Shown piece by piece: positions 1 to 9,152 of a stretch of DNA of 64,000 nt. The notes under the pieces are model-generated. The model was not told the DNA's origin, did no database searches, and saw nothing but the letters and a program-made list of their open reading frames with translations. The stretch is from Neolewinella xylanilytica. Lineage in GTDB: Bacteria; Bacteroidota; Bacteroidia; Chitinophagales; Saprospiraceae. Where the stretch lies: positions 806,001 to 870,000 of the forward strand of contig NZ_PTJC01000005.1 in NCBI RefSeq assembly GCF_002934605.1, in the 5' to 3' direction. Within the stretch, counting starts at the first letter, position 1, and every line of letters starts with the position of its first letter. The translations under genes were made by a program, and so were the position numbers.

Positions 1-1707
1 GGTGGTATTGCTGAGCAGGTGGATGTACTGCACGGTGCGCTGGTAGCTGGCCTTCACCGAGCTGGTGGAGTTGAGGGTGAACTGGGCCGCGGCGCGGGGT
101 TCCAGGTTCAACCAGTCGTCGATCACTTCGTTGCGCTCCGTAGGGGTGACGCCCGTGAGTGGGCGGGGCAGTCCTTCGCGGGGGGCTTCGCCGAATTCGT
201 AGATATTGCGTCCGCCGAGGTAGGCGAAGTGGCTCAGGCGCAGCCCGTAGTTGAGCTTCAGCCGGTCCCACAGGGTCACCTCGTTTTCGACGAAGGCGCT
301 CGATTCCAGGGCCCACTGGCGGCTGAGGCTGATGTCGATTTCGTCGCCGCCGCTGACGGCAATGGCGTTGGCCGGCTCGAAGCGGTAGTAGATCGCCTGG
401 CCGCCGAAGCGGATGACGTTATCGGGACTGACGAAGTAGGAGAATTCCGGTTTGACGCTGGTGTTGACGATGCTGGCGTCCCAGTTGAAGGCGTCTTCGT
501 CGGGGTCGTCGCCGAAGTCAATGGCGTAGTCGTAGTCGCTGTAGTAGACGGTCAGGTTGGCGAAGAGCTTGTCGGAAAAGAGGTGGTTCCAGCGCAGGGT
601 GCCGGTGGCGTTACCCCAGCTGAAGCCGGCCGCGTCGCCCGGACTGAATACGTCGCGGCCGAGGTAGCCGGAAAGAAATACTTGGTCCTTATCGCTGAAG
701 CGGTAGTTGGTCTTCAGGGTGAGGTCGTAAAAGTTGAGGCGGGTACCGCTGAGGTTATCGTTGAGGAAAGGGGCCGCCAGTACGTCGATGTAGCTGCGGC
801 GGCCGGCGAGGAGAAAAGACGACTTATCCTTCACCAACGGTGCTTCCACGCTGAGCCGGCTGAAGATGGTGCCGATACCGCCCTGCATCTCGAACTGCTG
901 GTTATTGCCCTCCTTCATGCGCACGTCGAGGATGGACGAAAGCCGGCCGCCATAACGCGCGGGGATGCCACCTTTGTACAGCTGTACCCCCTTCACGGCG
1001 TCGGGGTTAAAAACCGAGAAGAAGCCGAAGAGGTGGCTGCTGTTGAAGACGGGCGCCTCGTCCAGGATCACCAGGTTCTGGTCGATGCTGCCGCCCCGCA
1101 CGTTAAAGCCGGCGGCACCCTCGCCCACGGTGGTCACCCCGGGCAGCAACTGGATGCTGCGGATCACGTCCACTTCCCCCAGCAGGCTGGGCAGCTTCTC
1201 AATGGTGCTCATGTCGAGCCGCTCCACGCTCATCTGCAGGTTGCTGACGTTCTCGTCTTCGTCGACGGCGGTGACGACAACTTCCTGGAGCACGCTGCCG
1301 GCTTCCTCGAGAGCGAAATCGCGGGTGAGGTTGCCGTTGAGCTCCAGTACGACCTTCCGTTCGGCGTAGCCCAGGTAGCTTGCCCGCACCGTATAACTGC
1401 CGGGGGCAACGGTGAGGGAATAAAAGCCGTAGGCATTCGTCACCGTGCCCAGGGTGGTGCCGTCTAGTTGCACGGTAGCCCCGATGAGGGTCTCGCCGTC
1501 GCTGGCATCGCGGACGTAGCCACTGAGCGTCACCCGGTCCTGGGCACCGAGCGTGGAAATAAACCCGACCAGGAAGAGGAGGGTGGCGGCGAGGCGGAGG
1601 GCGGGCTTACCCAGGCGTCCGGTTTCGACCGCAAGGTAGGAGCGGGGGCCGGACCCGGAGAGCACGAGGGGAGTCCAGCGTGGAATCGGTAGAATAGATG
1701 TCTTCAC
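1..1707 (-). CDS. TonB-dependent outer membrane receptor (N-terminal part, truncated by window edge)
   Basis: Read on the minus strand this frame stays open from a GTG at 1707 to the left edge (569 codons); the C-terminal barrel lies outside the window. A signal peptide (hydrophobic stretch ending in TLGAQ) is followed by a carboxypeptidase-regulatory-like domain (VTLSGYVRDASDGETLIG, then GTVTNAYGFYSLTV). After that comes a TonB plug with the Bacteroidota hallmarks LLPGVTTVGEGAAGFNVRGG, ILDEAPVFNSSHLFGFFSVF and GGIPARYGGRLSSILDVR. Barrel strands with alternating aromatics follow. The family imports ligands through the outer membrane using TonB energy; the substrate cannot be read from the sequence. 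The GTG was chosen because it precedes the signal peptide; an in-frame stop lies just upstream near 1795. No SusD partner is visible on this side. Confidence 0.9.
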   Translation of the reverse strand, partial: MKTSILPIPRWTPLVLSGSGPRSYLAVETGRLGKPALRLAATLLFLVGFISTLGAQDRVTLSGYVRDASDGETLIGATVQLDGTTLGTVTNAYGFYSLTVAPGSYTVRASYLGYAERKVVLELNGNLTRDFALEEAGSVLQEVVVTAVDEDENVSNLQMSVERLDMSTIEKLPSLLGEVDVIRSIQLLPGVTTVGEGAAGFNVRGGSIDQNLVILDEAPVFNSSHLFGFFSVFNPDAVKGVQLYKGGIPARYGGRLSSILDVRMKEGNNQQFEMQGGIGTIFSRLSVEAPLVKDKSSFLLAGRRSYIDVLAAPFLNDNLSGTRLNFYDLTLKTNYRFSDKDQVFLSGYLGRDVFSPGDAAGFSWGNATGTLRWNHLFSDKLFANLTVYYSDYDYAIDFGDDPDEDAFNWDASIVNTSVKPEFSYFVSPDNVIRFGGQAIYYRFEPANAIAVSGGDEIDISLSRQWALESSAFVENEVTLWDRLKLNYGLRLSHFAYLGGRNIYEFGEAPREGLPRPLTGVTPTERNEVIDDWLNLEPRAAAQFTLNSTSSVKASYQRTVQYIHLLSNTT

Positions 1708-1794
1708 AGCAGCCGTAACGACGAATAGGGCACGGCGGTTATGGCCCCGTACCCTATTCCGATCAATCGGCTCCGATTTTAGACGGAGGCGTGA

Positions 1795-2169
1795 CTATTT
1801 CGGCTCATCGCTCGTATTCGCTTCCCCGACTTTTTGAAAGTGACCGGCTTCGGTGATGGTTTTTTCTTGGCCGGTGTCAGGATCGGGGTAGCTGCGTTCG
1901 TGCACTTCCACGCTCAGTTGTTTTCCCTTCAACTTATTGGTGTCTAGGGTTTCTCCTTCCATTTCGACGGCGCGCATTAGTTCGGCCAGGATGGGTTTGC
2001 TGGGCTCGCTGTCGTAGAAGCGCTGCTCTACGAAGCCTTCATCGGTCTCCATACGGGCGGCGAAAAAGGGGATGCCCTTGTACTCGCTCTTTCCTTCGGA
2101 AATCTCGGTGATGGTCACTACGTGGCGGCCGTTTTGCAGGCGGGGTTTTTCGTTTACTTCGAATTTCAT
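1795..2169 (-). CDS. small conserved-looking hypothetical protein
   Basis: A 124-residue acidic, soluble protein starting MKFEVNEKPRLQNGR with no signal peptide or membrane segment. It looks like a compact beta-rich domain (alternating residues in HVVTITEISEG and GIPFFAARMETDEGF) with a charged tail ending SDEPK. It is a single ATG-started frame whose composition and polar layout fit real coding DNA. It lies between the TonB receptor (same strand, 87 bases downstream) and the divergent rhamnosidase. I do not recognise the family. The tail containing PDPDTGQEKTI is loosely reminiscent of phage or single-strand-binding accessory proteins, but I would not assign that. Confidence 0.7.
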   Translation of the reverse strand: MKFEVNEKPRLQNGRHVVTITEISEGKSEYKGIPFFAARMETDEGFVEQRFYDSEPSKPILAELMRAVEMEGETLDTNKLKGKQLSVEVHERSYPDPDTGQEKTITEAGHFQKVGEANTSDEPK

Positions 2170-2424
2170 GGTGGCTGTTTCTTATAGATGTCAATTTAGA
2201 ACATTTTGTTTTAAACAACCCAATCTTTTTGCGCCGGGGCGCGGGAAAGTTGTCGCTTGGGAAGCGAAGCGGGCCGTGTCGGGACTGGGGTCACGGGAAA
2301 CCCTGGCCGCTATTCCGCTGCGGGGTTCCTGCGCTCCGCCGCCCGAACTTGTCGCTGGCGTTTGCTCTCCCGGCGCGCGTGGTGTATTATGGCTTCGCCT
2401 TACAAGCGTTCAAGCCTTTCGATT

Positions 2425-5400
2425 ATGCCAAGCAACACCTTTTTTTCGGGGGGAGACCCCCGTCGGTCGGGCTCCATCCTAGTCTGGATCCTATTGCTGA
2501 TCATGCTGGCCGCCTGGAGCCGACTGGCCGCGCAACAACCCACCGCGCTGGAAGTGGAGTACATCCCCACGCCACTCGGGATCGACGTGGAAACCCCGCG
2601 CTTCAGCTGGCAGTTGACGGCGGACCCCAATCGACACGGTGTAAAACAGACCGCTTACGCCCTCACCGTGACCGATGAAGCCGGTACCGAGGTCTGGAAT
2701 AGTGGAAGGGTAAACAGCGGCACGGCGCTCGGTATCCCGTACGCCGGGGAGGACCTGGAGCCCGCCACCCGTTACGACTGGGAGGTGACCGTGTACGACG
2801 AGCGAGACAGCACCTACGCCGCCAACTCGTGGTTCGAGACCGGTTTGCTGAACGCCACGGAAGCCGCCTGGGAGGGTGCCCGGTGGATCGGTGGCGGCGA
2901 TGCGGACCAGGTGCTGCACGCGCACTACCTGTCGGTGTTCCGGTTGAGTTATACCCTGCAGCTCGACAAAGCCAGCGGGAGTACCCGGGCCTCCCTGATC
3001 CTCGGAGCCAACGACCTGCGGCTGCGCGACGCGTACAAGAACATTTACGGCCTGTCATCGCCCGAGGACAGTGCCTACGTGCGCCTGGAAGTGGACATCA
3101 GCGAACCCCACCCGACCTTCAAGGTGTACCGCGTTGGCTACCACCCGGATGACCGCGCTGACCGGCCGCTCTACGCCATCGTGCTACCGGATTCGGTGCA
3201 GGGGGAATCCAGTCTCTACGGACCCTACCGGATCGAGGTCGGCAGCGTATTCGGTACTACCCGCATCCGGTTGAACGGAACGGAAATCGGGACGGACCTC
3301 GAAACCTACTACCGGGGTGGTTGGGGCCGCGGCGGCCTGGTGATCAACCCCAACGGACCCAGCGGCGATTACCTCGCGTACCCGATGCTGGCCGACATCG
3401 GCTTTTCCGTTCCGGCAGGGCAGCAGGCCACCTTTTCCGACTTGACGCTACGGCACTACCGCGCCCCCTCGAACGTCCTCTGGCAGCCGACGGGAAAAGC
3501 GGACGGTTTTGCCGCGCGGTTGGCACAGGAGACCGACGGCGAAATCGAACTCCTCGAAAACGGTATCCGCGTCCGCGGGGGAAGCGGGGGCACCTTCGCC
3601 GTAGCCGATCCGAGCCAGAACGCCGCGCCGATGTTGCGTACCACCTTCGCCGCCAAACCGAACGTTACCCGGGCCCGGATCTACGTCACCGCCCGCGGCG
3701 TCTACGAGCTGTACCTGAATGGCGAGCGGGTGGGGGAGGACTACTTCAACCCCGGCCTGACGCAGTACGATGAAACCCACCTCTATCAGACCTACGACGT
3801 GACGGACCGGATCGCGGCCGGCGGTGATAATGCCCTCGGAGCCTGGCTCGGTGAGGGCTGGTGGAGCGGGAACCACAGCTTCTCCGGCGCCAACTGGAAC
3901 TTCTTTGGTGACCGGCAGTCGCTGCTCGCCAAACTGGTCATCGACTACGCCGACGGCAGCCGGGAGGTCGTCACGACCGACCCCGACGACTGGCGCTACT
4001 TCAATAACGGCCCCCTGCGGTACGGATCCTTCTTTCAGGGGGAAGTCTACGATGCCCGCCGCGATACGGCGATCGCCGGTTGGGCTACGGCGGACTACGA
4101 CGATAGCGACTGGACCGAAGCCACGGAGGTGGACGTCGCCCGAACCGCCTTCATAGGTGACGACAACGGCCGGAAGATTGCCTACGAAGATTATCGGCTG
4201 CTCGGACAGATCGGAACTCCCGCGCGGGTGGTGAAGGAATTGACCGCCCAATCGGTCGAGGAGGTCCGTCCGGGAGTGTTCGTCTACGACATGGGGCAGA
4301 ATATGGTCGGCGTGCCGCGGGTGGATCTGGGGAGCGGGGAAGCGGGCCGGGACATCTGGCTCCGGTACGCCGAGGTGCTCTACCCCGACTTGCCGGTCTA
4401 CGGAGACAAAGTGGGGATGATCATGATCGAAAACCTCCGGGCGGCCCACAACCACGATCACTACATCACGAAAGCGGGCGACAACGTGTTGCAGCCCCGC
4501 TTCACCTTCCACGGTTACCGCTATCTGGAGATTACCGGCATCGAGGAAGCCCTGCCGGTGGAGGCGGTGAAGGGGCTAGTCATTAGCTCGATTGACGCGG
4601 TCACCGCCCATTACGAAACGTCGAACGACAACGTCAACCGGCTGTTCGAGAACATCGTCTGGTCGCAGTACGGCAACTTCCTGTCGATACCGACCGACTG
4701 TCCGCAGCGCAACGAGCGGATGGGCTGGTCGGGCGATATCTCCGTATTTGCCCGGACGGCCACCTACCTGGCTGATGCCGATCAATTCTTCCGCCGCCAC
4801 CTCCTGGCGATGCGGGAAACCCAGTACCCGGACGGTCGCTTCGCGGACGTGGCACCGGCCGCCGACGGCTTCGGGGGCATCCTCTGGGGCAGTGCAGGCC
4901 TTACAGTGGCCTGGGAAACCTGGCAGCAGTACGGGGATACGGCGGTGCTGCGGGAGCATTATCCGGCCATGCGCGACTACATGAATTTTCTGGCCGAGGG
5001 TATCGACCCCAATAGCGGCGTCATGACGGCGGGGGCACTGGGCGACTGGCTCAGTCCGGAGGGAAATCAGAACGACAATACCCTCCTCTGGGAGAGCTAC
5101 TACATCTTCGACCTGCAGATCATGCGGGAGGTAGCGCAACTACTCGGCAAGCAGCAGGAAGCGGCGGATTACGCCGCGAGGATCCAGGCGCGACAACAAC
5201 ACTTTCGGGATACCTACCTGGAGCCAGGTGGCTACCGGACCGTGCGCTCCGGCCACGTGATGAACGGCTTCGGTTCCTCGCCGCCGGAGCAACAGGTGAA
5301 GGAGATCGAAGGTCGACCCAACTACATGGATACCCAGGTCTCCTACGCCCTGCCGCTGGCCCTGGGGGTAGTGGAGGGGGAGACTGCCGATAGCCTGGCC

Positions 5401-6063
5401 GCCCGGCTGGCCGACATCTTGCGGCGAACGAACGAAGACGACGGGGGCGTGAGCCGACCGGCCTATTCCCTGATGACCGGCTTTATCGGTACGGCCTGGA
5501 TCAGCAAGGCGCTGTCCGATTACGGGTACACCGACGTAGCCTACGAACTCTTGCTGAACGAGCAGTACCCCTCCTGGTTGTACCCGGTCACCCAGGGAGC
5601 GACCAGCATCTGGGAGCGGCTGAATTCCTACACCCACGAAGACGGCTTCGGCGACAACAACAGCATGAATAGCTTCAACCACTACTCTTTCGGGGCGGTG
5701 GGGCAGTGGATGATGGCTCATTCCCTCGGTATCCAGCGGGGGGAGCCCGGATTCAAATCGTTCGTCCTGCGTCCGGAGCCGGATCCGACCGGTCAGCTGA
5801 CCGAGGCCGGGGGGCACTACGATTCGCCGTACGGTCGGATCGAGAGTAGCTGGAAAACCGAAGGGAATGGCCTGACCTATTCGGCTACCGTTCCGCCGAA
5901 TACCTCGGCAATTCTGTACCTATCGGCCCCCGACGCGCAAAGCGTACGGGAAGGTGCCGGCCCCGCCGACGGGGCGGAGGGCGTGCGCCTCGTACGGTAC
6001 ACCGGGCGGCACGCGGTGTACGAACTGGCTGCGGGTACCTACCAATTTACGGTAGCGAACTAA
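2425..6063 (+). CDS. exported GH78 alpha-L-rhamnosidase
   Basis: This enzyme removes terminal alpha-L-rhamnose from rhamnogalacturonan, other rhamnosylated glycans or glycosides. The 1212-residue form begins with a signal peptide (SILVWILLLIMLAAW, then AQQ). It continues with a fibronectin-like N-terminal domain, an inserted concanavalin-like module around residues 150-400, the rhamnosidase N-domain (DYFNPGLTQYDETHLYQTYDV) and the (alpha/alpha)6 catalytic domain. Around residue 757 the motif DCPQRNERMGWSGD carries the acidic residues of the GH78 catalytic site. TSIWERLNSY near the C-terminus supplies the general-base Glu, and NHYSFGAVGQWMM is also typical. An in-frame ATG at 2257 would add 56 residues without a plausible leader, and ATG 2389 is a second alternative; 2425 places the signal peptide correctly. 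It converges with leucyl aminopeptidase. Pectin-related genes near 24-27 kb suggest a rhamnogalacturonan role. Confidence 0.93.
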   Translation: MPSNTFFSGGDPRRSGSILVWILLLIMLAAWSRLAAQQPTALEVEYIPTPLGIDVETPRFSWQLTADPNRHGVKQTAYALTVTDEAGTEVWNSGRVNSGTALGIPYAGEDLEPATRYDWEVTVYDERDSTYAANSWFETGLLNATEAAWEGARWIGGGDADQVLHAHYLSVFRLSYTLQLDKASGSTRASLILGANDLRLRDAYKNIYGLSSPEDSAYVRLEVDISEPHPTFKVYRVGYHPDDRADRPLYAIVLPDSVQGESSLYGPYRIEVGSVFGTTRIRLNGTEIGTDLETYYRGGWGRGGLVINPNGPSGDYLAYPMLADIGFSVPAGQQATFSDLTLRHYRAPSNVLWQPTGKADGFAARLAQETDGEIELLENGIRVRGGSGGTFAVADPSQNAAPMLRTTFAAKPNVTRARIYVTARGVYELYLNGERVGEDYFNPGLTQYDETHLYQTYDVTDRIAAGGDNALGAWLGEGWWSGNHSFSGANWNFFGDRQSLLAKLVIDYADGSREVVTTDPDDWRYFNNGPLRYGSFFQGEVYDARRDTAIAGWATADYDDSDWTEATEVDVARTAFIGDDNGRKIAYEDYRLLGQIGTPARVVKELTAQSVEEVRPGVFVYDMGQNMVGVPRVDLGSGEAGRDIWLRYAEVLYPDLPVYGDKVGMIMIENLRAAHNHDHYITKAGDNVLQPRFTFHGYRYLEITGIEEALPVEAVKGLVISSIDAVTAHYETSNDNVNRLFENIVWSQYGNFLSIPTDCPQRNERMGWSGDISVFARTATYLADADQFFRRHLLAMRETQYPDGRFADVAPAADGFGGILWGSAGLTVAWETWQQYGDTAVLREHYPAMRDYMNFLAEGIDPNSGVMTAGALGDWLSPEGNQNDNTLLWESYYIFDLQIMREVAQLLGKQQEAADYAARIQARQQHFRDTYLEPGGYRTVRSGHVMNGFGSSPPEQQVKEIEGRPNYMDTQVSYALPLALGVVEGETADSLAARLADILRRTNEDDGGVSRPAYSLMTGFIGTAWISKALSDYGYTDVAYELLLNEQYPSWLYPVTQGATSIWERLNSYTHEDGFGDNNSMNSFNHYSFGAVGQWMMAHSLGIQRGEPGFKSFVLRPEPDPTGQLTEAGGHYDSPYGRIESSWKTEGNGLTYSATVPPNTSAILYLSAPDAQSVREGAGPADGAEGVRLVRYTGRHAVYELAAGTYQFTVAN

Positions 6064-6114
6064 GGGGTAGCAACGGTTCCTTTAGCGGTAAGGGGGCGGG
6101 GGGTGGAGCAACTA

Positions 6115-7440
6115 CTAATTATTCGCAGCGCGCAGCCACTCCACAAACAGCCGTACCCCAAACCCCGTAGCCTGGCGGTCTTTGGCGTACGGGCCCTGCT
6201 TCAGTGCCACGCCGGCGATGTCGAAGTGGATGTAGCGCTCGTGGCCGTGGGTGAAGTTTTCCAGGAATTTGAAGGCATCGGTGGCCCCGTGCAGCGGATT
6301 GCCACTGAAGTTCTTCACGTCGGCTACGTCACTTTCCAATCCCTTGGCAAAATCATCCCAGGGGGGCAGGGGCCAGACGCGCTCGCCGCAGGCATCCCCT
6401 GCGGTCCGGAATTGGTCCACCAGTTCCTCGTTCTTGCTGAGGGTGGCGGCACAGACGTAGCCAAAGGTGCGCACGGCCGAACCCGTAAGCGTCGCCACGT
6501 CAATGAGGGTGGTGGGGGAGAAGTGCTTAACGGCGTAGCTCAGACCGTCGGCCATGATGAGGCGGCCCTCCGCATCCGTATCGATGATCTCGATGGTCTT
6601 GCCGGCGTGGCTTTCGATAACGTCGCTGGGTTTGATGCTTAGGGCGTCGACGCTGTTATCGGTGGCGGGGACGATGCCGACCAGGTTAACCGGCAGCTTC
6701 AGGCGGGCGGCCGCCTCGACTGCGCCGAAGGTAGCCGCGGCCCCACCCATGTCACTCTTCATCAGGTGGAGGTTCTGACTGCCTTTAATGCTGACGCCGC
6801 CGGTGTCGAAGGTGACGCCTTTGCCGATAATGGCGGTCGTTTCTCCCTCCTGCGCTCCGCCGCGATATTCCATCACGATGAGCACGGCCGGGTCCTCGCT
6901 CCCGCGGTTGACGGCCAGGAGGGCGTGCAGTCCTTCCTGCAGGCAGGCCTCCTTGTCGAGCACCTTCACGTCGTAACCGTAGGTGGCTCCGCTTTCCCGG
7001 GCGAAGGCGGCCAGATCCTGGGCGCGCTTTTTATTGGCGGGGGCGTCCACCAGGGAGCGGACGCGGTTTTGTACGTCGGCCAGGATCAGCGCGGGTTCGG
7101 TATTGCCGTCGTACCGGAAGGTCCCCTTCGCCAGGGGGTGGGCTTCGTGGTCGCCCTTGCGCTGGCCGGCGGAATAGCTGCCCAACTTCAGGCCGCCGAT
7201 GAATTCCTCCGCCAGTCGATCGGCTACGTTCGGGGCCTTGACGGCCAGCTCGGCACTCAGGTGTTTCGCTTCCTTGTGGCTGAGCAGTTGCCCCAGGTTT
7301 CGCACGGACGCCGGAGCGGCGTCCTTCGGCAACCGGACGATGAATCCCGGAGGGGAAAGGGTACGGAGATAGGTGTCGGCGGGAATGCTATCGGCGTAGT
7401 CGTCGTTACCGTCGGCGGGCAGCAGGGTGATCTCGATCAT
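6115..7440 (-). CDS. pepA: leucyl aminopeptidase, M17 family
   Basis: This cytoplasmic M17 aminopeptidase removes N-terminal residues from peptides using two metal ions. The full ligand set is present with the spacing of the family: K207 and D212 in GKGVTFDTGG, D230 in MKSDMGGAAA, and D289 and E291 in the signature DTDAEGRL. The ATG at 7440 (MIEITLLPADG) is preferred. An upstream in-frame start at 7518 would translate the intergenic tandem repeat and is not credible. At 441 residues it is somewhat shorter than the roughly 500 of E. coli PepA, mainly in the non-catalytic N-terminal domain. It is probably a stand-alone housekeeping gene. Confidence 0.93.
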   Translation of the reverse strand: MIEITLLPADGNDDYADSIPADTYLRTLSPPGFIVRLPKDAAPASVRNLGQLLSHKEAKHLSAELAVKAPNVADRLAEEFIGGLKLGSYSAGQRKGDHEAHPLAKGTFRYDGNTEPALILADVQNRVRSLVDAPANKKRAQDLAAFARESGATYGYDVKVLDKEACLQEGLHALLAVNRGSEDPAVLIVMEYRGGAQEGETTAIIGKGVTFDTGGVSIKGSQNLHLMKSDMGGAAATFGAVEAAARLKLPVNLVGIVPATDNSVDALSIKPSDVIESHAGKTIEIIDTDAEGRLIMADGLSYAVKHFSPTTLIDVATLTGSAVRTFGYVCAATLSKNEELVDQFRTAGDACGERVWPLPPWDDFAKGLESDVADVKNFSGNPLHGATDAFKFLENFTHGHERYIHFDIAGVALKQGPYAKDRQATGFGVRLFVEWLRAANN

Positions 7441-7607
7441 GGTGGAGAAAGGTTCGGAAGGCGTGGTGGGTTCACTAGCGGCCTGCCGAACGTCGTGCAA
7501 CGCAGTTCGTCCGCCCACGGGTGGAAGTGGCTAGTGGTCTGCCGAACGTAGGGTAACGTAGTTCGTCCGCCCACGGGTCGGTAGTGACTATGCCTAGGTC
7601 CACCCAT

Positions 7608-7645
7608 CTCCTGGGCAGACCAGCTGGCGCTGGGCGGACCAGGAG
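7608..7645. repeat. REP-like imperfect palindrome, copy 1
   Basis: Left arm ctcctgggcagaccagc, four-base loop tggc and right arm gctgggcggaccaggag form a hairpin of 17-base arms with three mismatches. The same layout recurs at 7820-7857 and 30804-30847. Confidence 0.75.
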
Positions 7646-7819
7646 CTGGGCAACCCCGCGACATTTCCGCCCACGGGTCGAAGGTGCTAGTGGTCTGCCG
7701 AACGTAGGGTAGCGTAGTTCGTCCGCCCACGGGTGGAAGTGGCTAGTGGTCTGCCGAACGTAGGGTAGCGTAGTTCGTCCGCCCACGGGTCGGTAGTGAC
7801 TATGCCCTGGTCCACCCAT

Positions 7820-7857
7820 CCCCTGGGCAGACCAGCTGGCGCTGGGCGGACCAGGAG
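7820..7857. repeat. REP-like imperfect palindrome, copy 2
   Basis: This has the same arms and tggc loop as the element exactly 212 bases upstream. Further ggcggacca fragments follow up to 7890. Confidence 0.75.
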
Positions 7858-7908
7858 AAGGGCGGACCAGAAGCTGGGCGGACCGGGAAGGCTGGCAAAC
7901 TATTTACT

Positions 7909-7917
7909 TACCTTTTG
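7909..7917 (+). promoter_or_regulatory. probable -7 promoter element of bshA
   Basis: TACCTTTTG resembles the Bacteroidota TAnnTTTG -7 box (one extra T) and lies 55 bases before the bshA ATG, just after the repeat region. Confidence 0.4.
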
Positions 7918-7972
7918 CATTTGATCAAGACGAAAATCACGTGTCGGCCTGCGTCGCCACCAAAGCAACAGT

Positions 7973-9136
7973 ATGAAGATCGGCGTTGTCTGTTATCCCA
8001 CCTACGGCGGCAGTGGCGTACTGGCCACGGAACTCGGCCTGGGATTGGCGCGTCGTGGGCACGAAATCCACTTCATTACCTACCGGCGACCGGCGCGGCT
8101 CGGGTTTTTTCACGAGAACGTCTTTTACCACGAGGTAGACAGCGGCGCGGATTACCCGCTGTTTGAATTCGCCCCCTACGAAACCGCTCTGGCCTCCAAG
8201 CTGGTGGACGTAGTCGAGAACTACGGCATCGAGCTGCTGCACGTCCACTACGCCGTGCCCCACGCCGCGGTAGCCTACATGGCCCGTAAGATCCTGATGA
8301 GCCGGAACCGCTACGTTCCTTTCGTGACCACCCTGCACGGTACCGACATTACCCTGGTGGGCAGTAATCCGGCCTTCGAGCCCACGATCACCTTCGCCAT
8401 CAATGAATCCGACGGGGTGACGGCCGTATCCGACTCTCTCAAGCAGGCGACGCTCGACAATTTCGAGGTCCTTCGCCCGATCGAGGTCATCTATAATTTC
8501 ATCGATTTCGCCCGCTTCAAGCGGAACAACAAGGAACACTTCAAGCGGGCCATCGCCCCTAACGGGGAGCGCATCCTGATCCATGTCTCCAATTTCCGGC
8601 CGGTAAAGCGGGTCGACGACGTGATCTACATCTTCAAGATCATCAACGACCAGACGCCCAGTAAGCTGCTGCTCATCGGCGACGGACCCGAACGCAATAA
8701 GTGCGAGGACCTCAGTCGCCGGCTCGGCCTCACGAAGGACATCCGCTTCCTGGGCAAGCAGGACGCGGTGGAAGAATTGTTGGCCGTAGCCGATGTGTTT
8801 CTGTTGCCGTCCGCGAGTGAAAGTTTCGGTCTTGCCGCGCTGGAAGCCATGGCCTGCGAAGTCCCGGTGGTGTCCAGCAACGTAGGGGGTATTCCCGAGG
8901 TGAATATCGACGGGGTCACCGGCTTCACCAGCGGCGTCGGCATGGTCGACAAGATGGCGGAGGACATCATGAAGATATTCGAAAACGAAGATACCCTGAA
9001 GCGATTTCGGGCCAATGCGCTAAAGCAGGCCGAACGCTTCGATATCGCCAACATGATCCCGAAGTACGAAGCCTACTACGAGAAGGTGCTGGAAGAAAGC
9101 CGGTTGCCCTCCGAAGCGCCGGTCGCGGATTGCTAA
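7973..9136 (+). CDS. bshA: N-acetyl-alpha-D-glucosaminyl L-malate synthase (bacillithiol biosynthesis)
   Basis: BshA is a GT4 glycosyltransferase that joins GlcNAc from UDP-GlcNAc to L-malate, the first step of bacillithiol synthesis in the cytoplasm. The 387-residue protein has the family N-terminus MKIGVVCYPTYGGSGVLATE, the acceptor-side segment LHVHYAVPHAAVAYMA and TTLHGTDITLVG. The GT4 C-terminal E-x7-E donor motif sits in SESFGLAALEAMACEVPVV, and SNFRPVKRVDDVI is also characteristic. Length and motifs match BshA closely. The other bsh genes are not in the window. It is monocistronic here and converges with madM. Confidence 0.95.
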   Translation: MKIGVVCYPTYGGSGVLATELGLGLARRGHEIHFITYRRPARLGFFHENVFYHEVDSGADYPLFEFAPYETALASKLVDVVENYGIELLHVHYAVPHAAVAYMARKILMSRNRYVPFVTTLHGTDITLVGSNPAFEPTITFAINESDGVTAVSDSLKQATLDNFEVLRPIEVIYNFIDFARFKRNNKEHFKRAIAPNGERILIHVSNFRPVKRVDDVIYIFKIINDQTPSKLLLIGDGPERNKCEDLSRRLGLTKDIRFLGKQDAVEELLAVADVFLLPSASESFGLAALEAMACEVPVVSSNVGGIPEVNIDGVTGFTSGVGMVDKMAEDIMKIFENEDTLKRFRANALKQAERFDIANMIPKYEAYYEKVLEESRLPSEAPVADC

Positions 9137-9152
9137 AGCCGGCCGGGCTGCC

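Larger units (their letters stand above)
7475..7898. repeat. two tandem copies of a 212-bp intergenic repeat
   Basis: The gap between pepA and bshA is almost wholly repetitive. A roughly 56-base subunit (starting ctagtggtctgccgaacgta) occurs near 7475 (degenerate), 7531, 7687 and 7743. Two subunits plus a palindromic element form a 212-base unit repeated once: 7531 matches 7743, and 7608 matches 7820. Frames open through it on the minus strand encode only the repeat and are not genes. The unit shares the motif CCGCCCACGGGT internally. Confidence 0.85.

Noticed and set aside
19-1467. A 482-codon plus-strand frame at the left edge
   Set aside because: The minus strand of the same DNA reads as an unmistakable TonB receptor, so the plus frame is a shadow.
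2257-2424. N-terminal extension of the rhamnosidase to the ATG at 2257
   Set aside because: The added 56 residues are Arg/Gly-rich and would bury the signal peptide; ATG 2425 gives a normal exported enzyme.
3448-4512. A 354-codon minus-strand frame within the rhamnosidase
   Set aside because: Antisense to well-conserved GH78 sequence; no independent support.
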